DNA from: Camelus bactrianus
Lineage: Eukaryota > Chordata > Mammalia > Artiodactyla > Camelidae
Direction: 5' to 3'
NCBI RefSeq assembly: GCF_048773025.1
Contig: NC_133566.1
Coordinates: forward strand, 16,153,001 to 16,217,000
Length of the DNA: 64,000 nucleotides
The notes beneath the pieces are model-generated. The model saw nothing but the letters and a program-made list of their open reading frames with translations, was not told the DNA's origin and did no database searches. Position numbers and translations under genes: made by a program. Positions 61,040-64,000 of this stretch are shown here, piece by piece; the stretch's first letter is position 1; the number at the start of each line of letters is the position of its first letter.

Positions 61040-64000
61040 CAGCTCTTGTGTCTGGAGCAGGATGTGAAGGCGACGCCCCACGCGCCTTGGCTAACGGCCC
61101 CCAGGAGCAACAAGCAGCAAGCACCTGCTGGGCCCTTTTCACTTGCTGATTTCTCACTGCACCTGAAGGTCATGGGTGGGTCCCTCTTGGATAACTGAGC
61201 TCCACAGCTTTTGCATTATGAGCTCCCCAACTTCATTTGAGCATTTCTTTTACCAGACTGGGACTCAGAGTTGGACTGGGTCCAACTTAAACATTTTGAA
61301 CTCGCTGACTTAAACTGGAATGGGTTGAACTTAAACTGAACTGAGGCCTCAGGTAAGTAAAATTTTGTTTCAAGGAAAGGAGAGGAAGGAGAAAATGGGT
61401 TTCCCTGAGTCCAAAGAATCTGGGACTCCTCCAACCGGGCTAACTGTGTGTAGAAATGTTACAGGCCCAGAATTTGTGTGTGTCTGTGGGTTAACCTCAC
61501 CAAAGATAATCTTGAATTACAGTGGCTTGCAGTGAGGAAATTTTAACCTAGATAAACTTATCCATTTACAAGATGCCCTAGAGAAAAATGGGTCCCAAAC
61601 TTCGACTGAGTGGGGGTCAAAAGATTGCATATATGAGACTGCCTTTCCCAACAATTTTCAAATAAGATAAAATACTGAAACATTAATCACTGAACATACG
61701 TTTATCTAAAAACAATGGGATGCATTTTTGATTGGTATGAAGAATCTTCCAAGACTAAATGAATCAAAATTGTCTCTTTTAAAGAGTTCCGTACTGCCAG
61801 AAATATTTACTGTTTGTCCCAGCTAAAACCTGATAAAATATTGGAAAAGATTTTTTCTTTAAGAGAAGCTCTGTGGTCAGAAATTGGCTGAATTGGAGAC
61901 ATATTCAGAGCCTGTTAGGAAGTTTTTTGAAACGTTCTTTCCTAAGCTAAAATAGAACTATGTATCCAGAGGGAAAGGCAACATTCTGAAGCCTTTGTGG
62001 AACAATTTATTAAAACATTCCAAAGATACACAGCTCTAAAACTAGAACATAGAAATCTTTTGATTTCCGTCTTAGATGGAAATCTACTTCCTGACATGAA
62101 GCAAATTGGATGGGTGGATCCAGCTCCTTGATACCATCCAGGGGACAACCCCATTCTTTGAGGAATTGAAAACAACTTCGCGTCTTTCAAATCAAGTCTT
62201 CAGAAGAACAGAAATGCAGATTTAGAATCAATTCAAAGCCCACCTGTTCTTTTTAGCAATTCCAAGAGAGAAGAGCACAGAGTGCTGGTTACCAAACCCG
62301 GGGGGGGGGGGGGGGGGGACCTCTGAACTCTTTTGCCCACTGCATCTTGATATTGGCATCTTCAAGGAGAACAGCACAGTCAAGCATTGGGTGAAATGCT
62401 TTACTTACAAAGGGAAGGCACAGAGCAAGGCTGATTCTGATAATGGGCTCTGGTCCCCCATGGCCAGCAGGTGTCTCCCAGCAGCTGACACAGGGCAACT
62501 GACCTATGAACACCCCTTTCGTGACACAATGGAAGAACCCTGTCCCCTCCCTGCAGAGGACAGGTACAACAATGGGTTGGCCAGTCACCATAGGATGCAC
62601 ACACTTTAAGCAGAGACAAAGGAATATTCCGAATTAAACAAGGAGAGATATTCCCACACAAGGAACTAAGCCCAACACAAGATGTGAGGACTCTATGTTT
62701 TGGTAAATTGTTCTAGGCCCAAACCTTATTCTTACGTGACTGAGTGGGGATCAAAAGACTGCATATATGAGACTGCCTTTCCCAACAATTTTTGAATAAG
62801 ATAAAATACCAAAACACTAATTACTGAACATAGGTTTACCTACTTTTGGCTTCTTACTACAGAGGGACTAAAGATATTTGGGTCTGTTAATAAATATGTT
62901 TGGTGCCATATTGGAAATTTTACTATGAGGAAGAATATGCTTCTAGAAATTATGAAATGTGTCAGTAAGTTTACCAACCTACAGAGTGCTGGTGTAACAG
63001 TTTGCAATTGCTCATTTCTTATTCTCACTGGAAATTAAGGTTTCTAAGAGTTAAGAAGTCTAATCAATATTAAAACCATGAGAAATAATACGAGAAATAA
63101 GTCTGCATACAAGAAGAGTAGGATGCTTTTTGGTAAGAAAAGGTATGCAATATGGAAATGCATTTTTTTAAGGGAAAAGAGAGCTATTTTGTTTTAAAGT
63201 AGAAGAATTTGTTGTTTTAGAATGGTAAATTGTACAAAATTTCTAGAGATCTGATATGTCCTGATATGATGTTACCATAATTCTAGTTACTATCTTAAAA
63301 TGTTGTGTCACAGAAATAATAAAAATTCCTTGTTAACTACCTGCATTATAGTGAACTCTCATCAGACATTTAGCTATAACCACTTTTAAGTCTTTTGACA
63401 TTTATAGACAGTTATGGTTTGAATCTGACGCTTTTCCTCTTCCAAGAGATTCATGGAAAGAATTCTTACAAGTTCAGATTTCTGATAACTTTAAGATCAT
63501 ACCGCCGAATTGAGTCAGAATTTTCAGAACTTAAAGGGAGAACCTGATGGATTCACAAAACTACTGACCGGAGATCAAGCATTAATCGAGAATTAATGAC
63601 ATGGGACTGAATGCAGTGATGAGGATCATTATGTTTTATGAGTCTGTTTGAAACATTGCTGATGTTTCAATGGTTTGTTTTCCAGATTTGATTTCCCCTT
63701 TCTCCTTTCTTTTAAGTTACCAATATCACAGCAATCTGGTAAAGTATACTTTTGAAACAAAAACAGAATGTATTTACCTTTTTCTCTCTACTTGATTGCT
63801 CCAGAATTTGGAAACTCTTATTGAATATTCTTGTTCTTTACGACAATATAGGTATTTGCATAAATCAATAAGAATCTGTTCTCCTTGCAACAGATTTTTG
63901 TCTTGGACAAGTTGTTGACTTGGCTTCTTAGACGAAAGAGGCTTTTAAAAAATTTAGTACACTACGGTTGACTTTGGAGCCAGTGAAGTCCCTAGGCAGC
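61040..64000 (+). mobile_element. Internal region of the same ERV, running off the window
   Basis: A leader of about 0.35 kb is followed by a gag-like start near 61397 and then long AT-rich sequence to the window edge. The element looks old and broken many times, and I could not name its pol or env parts with confidence. It holds a direct repeat of about 100 bases (61604-61704 and 62738-62838) and, between the two copies, a GC-richer segment (62289-62620) headed by a 19-base G run. Family: class I (gamma-like), uncertain. Confidence 0.5.
62300..62318 (+). repeat. G19 homopolymer
   Basis: This is nineteen G in a row. It is either a real unstable tract able to form G-quadruplexes or an assembly artefact at a join. 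Confidence 0.9.

Noticed and set aside
34000-64000. N-terminal exons of the long KCNIP3/DREAM isoform (peptide near MRCCLVKW..ILSSTAPQ)
   Set aside because: I scanned for minus-strand sequence able to encode KKEGIKWQRP, CCLVKWILSS and the APQGS donor end and found none. Candidate CTGAGCCC places (e.g. 36618, 32880, 52465) do not give the right residues. The exons probably lie beyond the window, though I cannot exclude a miss by eye.
1-64000. CRISPR arrays, operons, riboswitches, prophage or other prokaryotic systems
   Set aside because: The DNA is vertebrate: spliced genes, SINEs, LINEs and LTRs. The spaced repeats seen are microsatellites or interspersed elements.

Overview
This window is vertebrate nuclear DNA, almost certainly from a camelid (camel, llama or alpaca group). 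It has a CpG-island promoter/low-gene-density/interspersed-repeat structure and mammal-wide repeats (MIR, L2, ERVL-MaLR). It also holds four copies of the tRNA-derived SINE with the A-box TAGCTCAGTGGTAGAGC and B-box GGTTCAATCCC that is typical of Camelidae (Vic-1 type). Two of these copies have clean 10-11 bp target duplications and one more has a likely one. L1 3' ends of the cetartiodactyl type are also common.

The only protein-coding gene I can prove is KCNIP3 (calsenilin / DREAM / KChIP3), a neuronal calcium sensor, on the minus strand. All eight exons of its short form (KChIP3x-type, 230 residues) can be placed to the base: 33390-33492, 18818-18942, 18264-18333, 17918-17988, 13081-13188, 12296-12400, 11532-11594 and 10902-10949, followed by a 3' UTR to about 8840. 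Every junction has GT/AG and the internal exon lengths (125, 70, 71, 108, 105, 63) are those of the KChIP family. The first exon lies in a CpG island (about 33.0-34.3 kb) and encodes a hydrophobic, membrane-inserting N-terminus. The separate N-terminal exons of the long 256-residue form were not found and probably lie beyond 64 kb. For that form, everything from 33.5 to 64 kb would be intron.

Layout: 1-0.7 kb is a CpG-rich promoter, probably that of FAHD2A, the gene that follows KCNIP3 in human 2q11. 1.0-5.4 kb is a pile of endogenous-retrovirus fossils. 5.4-8.8 kb is mostly unique intergenic DNA. 8.8-33.6 kb is KCNIP3. 34-43 kb is unique sequence with MIR, L2 and old LTR-like repeats. 43.7-47.7 kb is an ancient L1/HAL1-like block struck by three camelid SINEs and a younger L1 end. 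48-60.7 kb is mostly unique sequence with MIR/L2 pieces. 60.8-64 kb is a class I-like ERV that runs off the window.

KCNIP3 protein binds Kv4 channels (trafficking and gating), presenilins and, in its calcium-free form, DRE sites in DNA. The short form seen here starts with a membrane segment, so it is expected at membranes, where it alters Kv4 trafficking and gating. I see no prokaryotic-type system, CRISPR array or obviously new gene system. The points most worth a second look are lineage-specific residues at the very conserved KCNIP3 C-terminus, a few candidate regulatory islands, and nested repeat structures.
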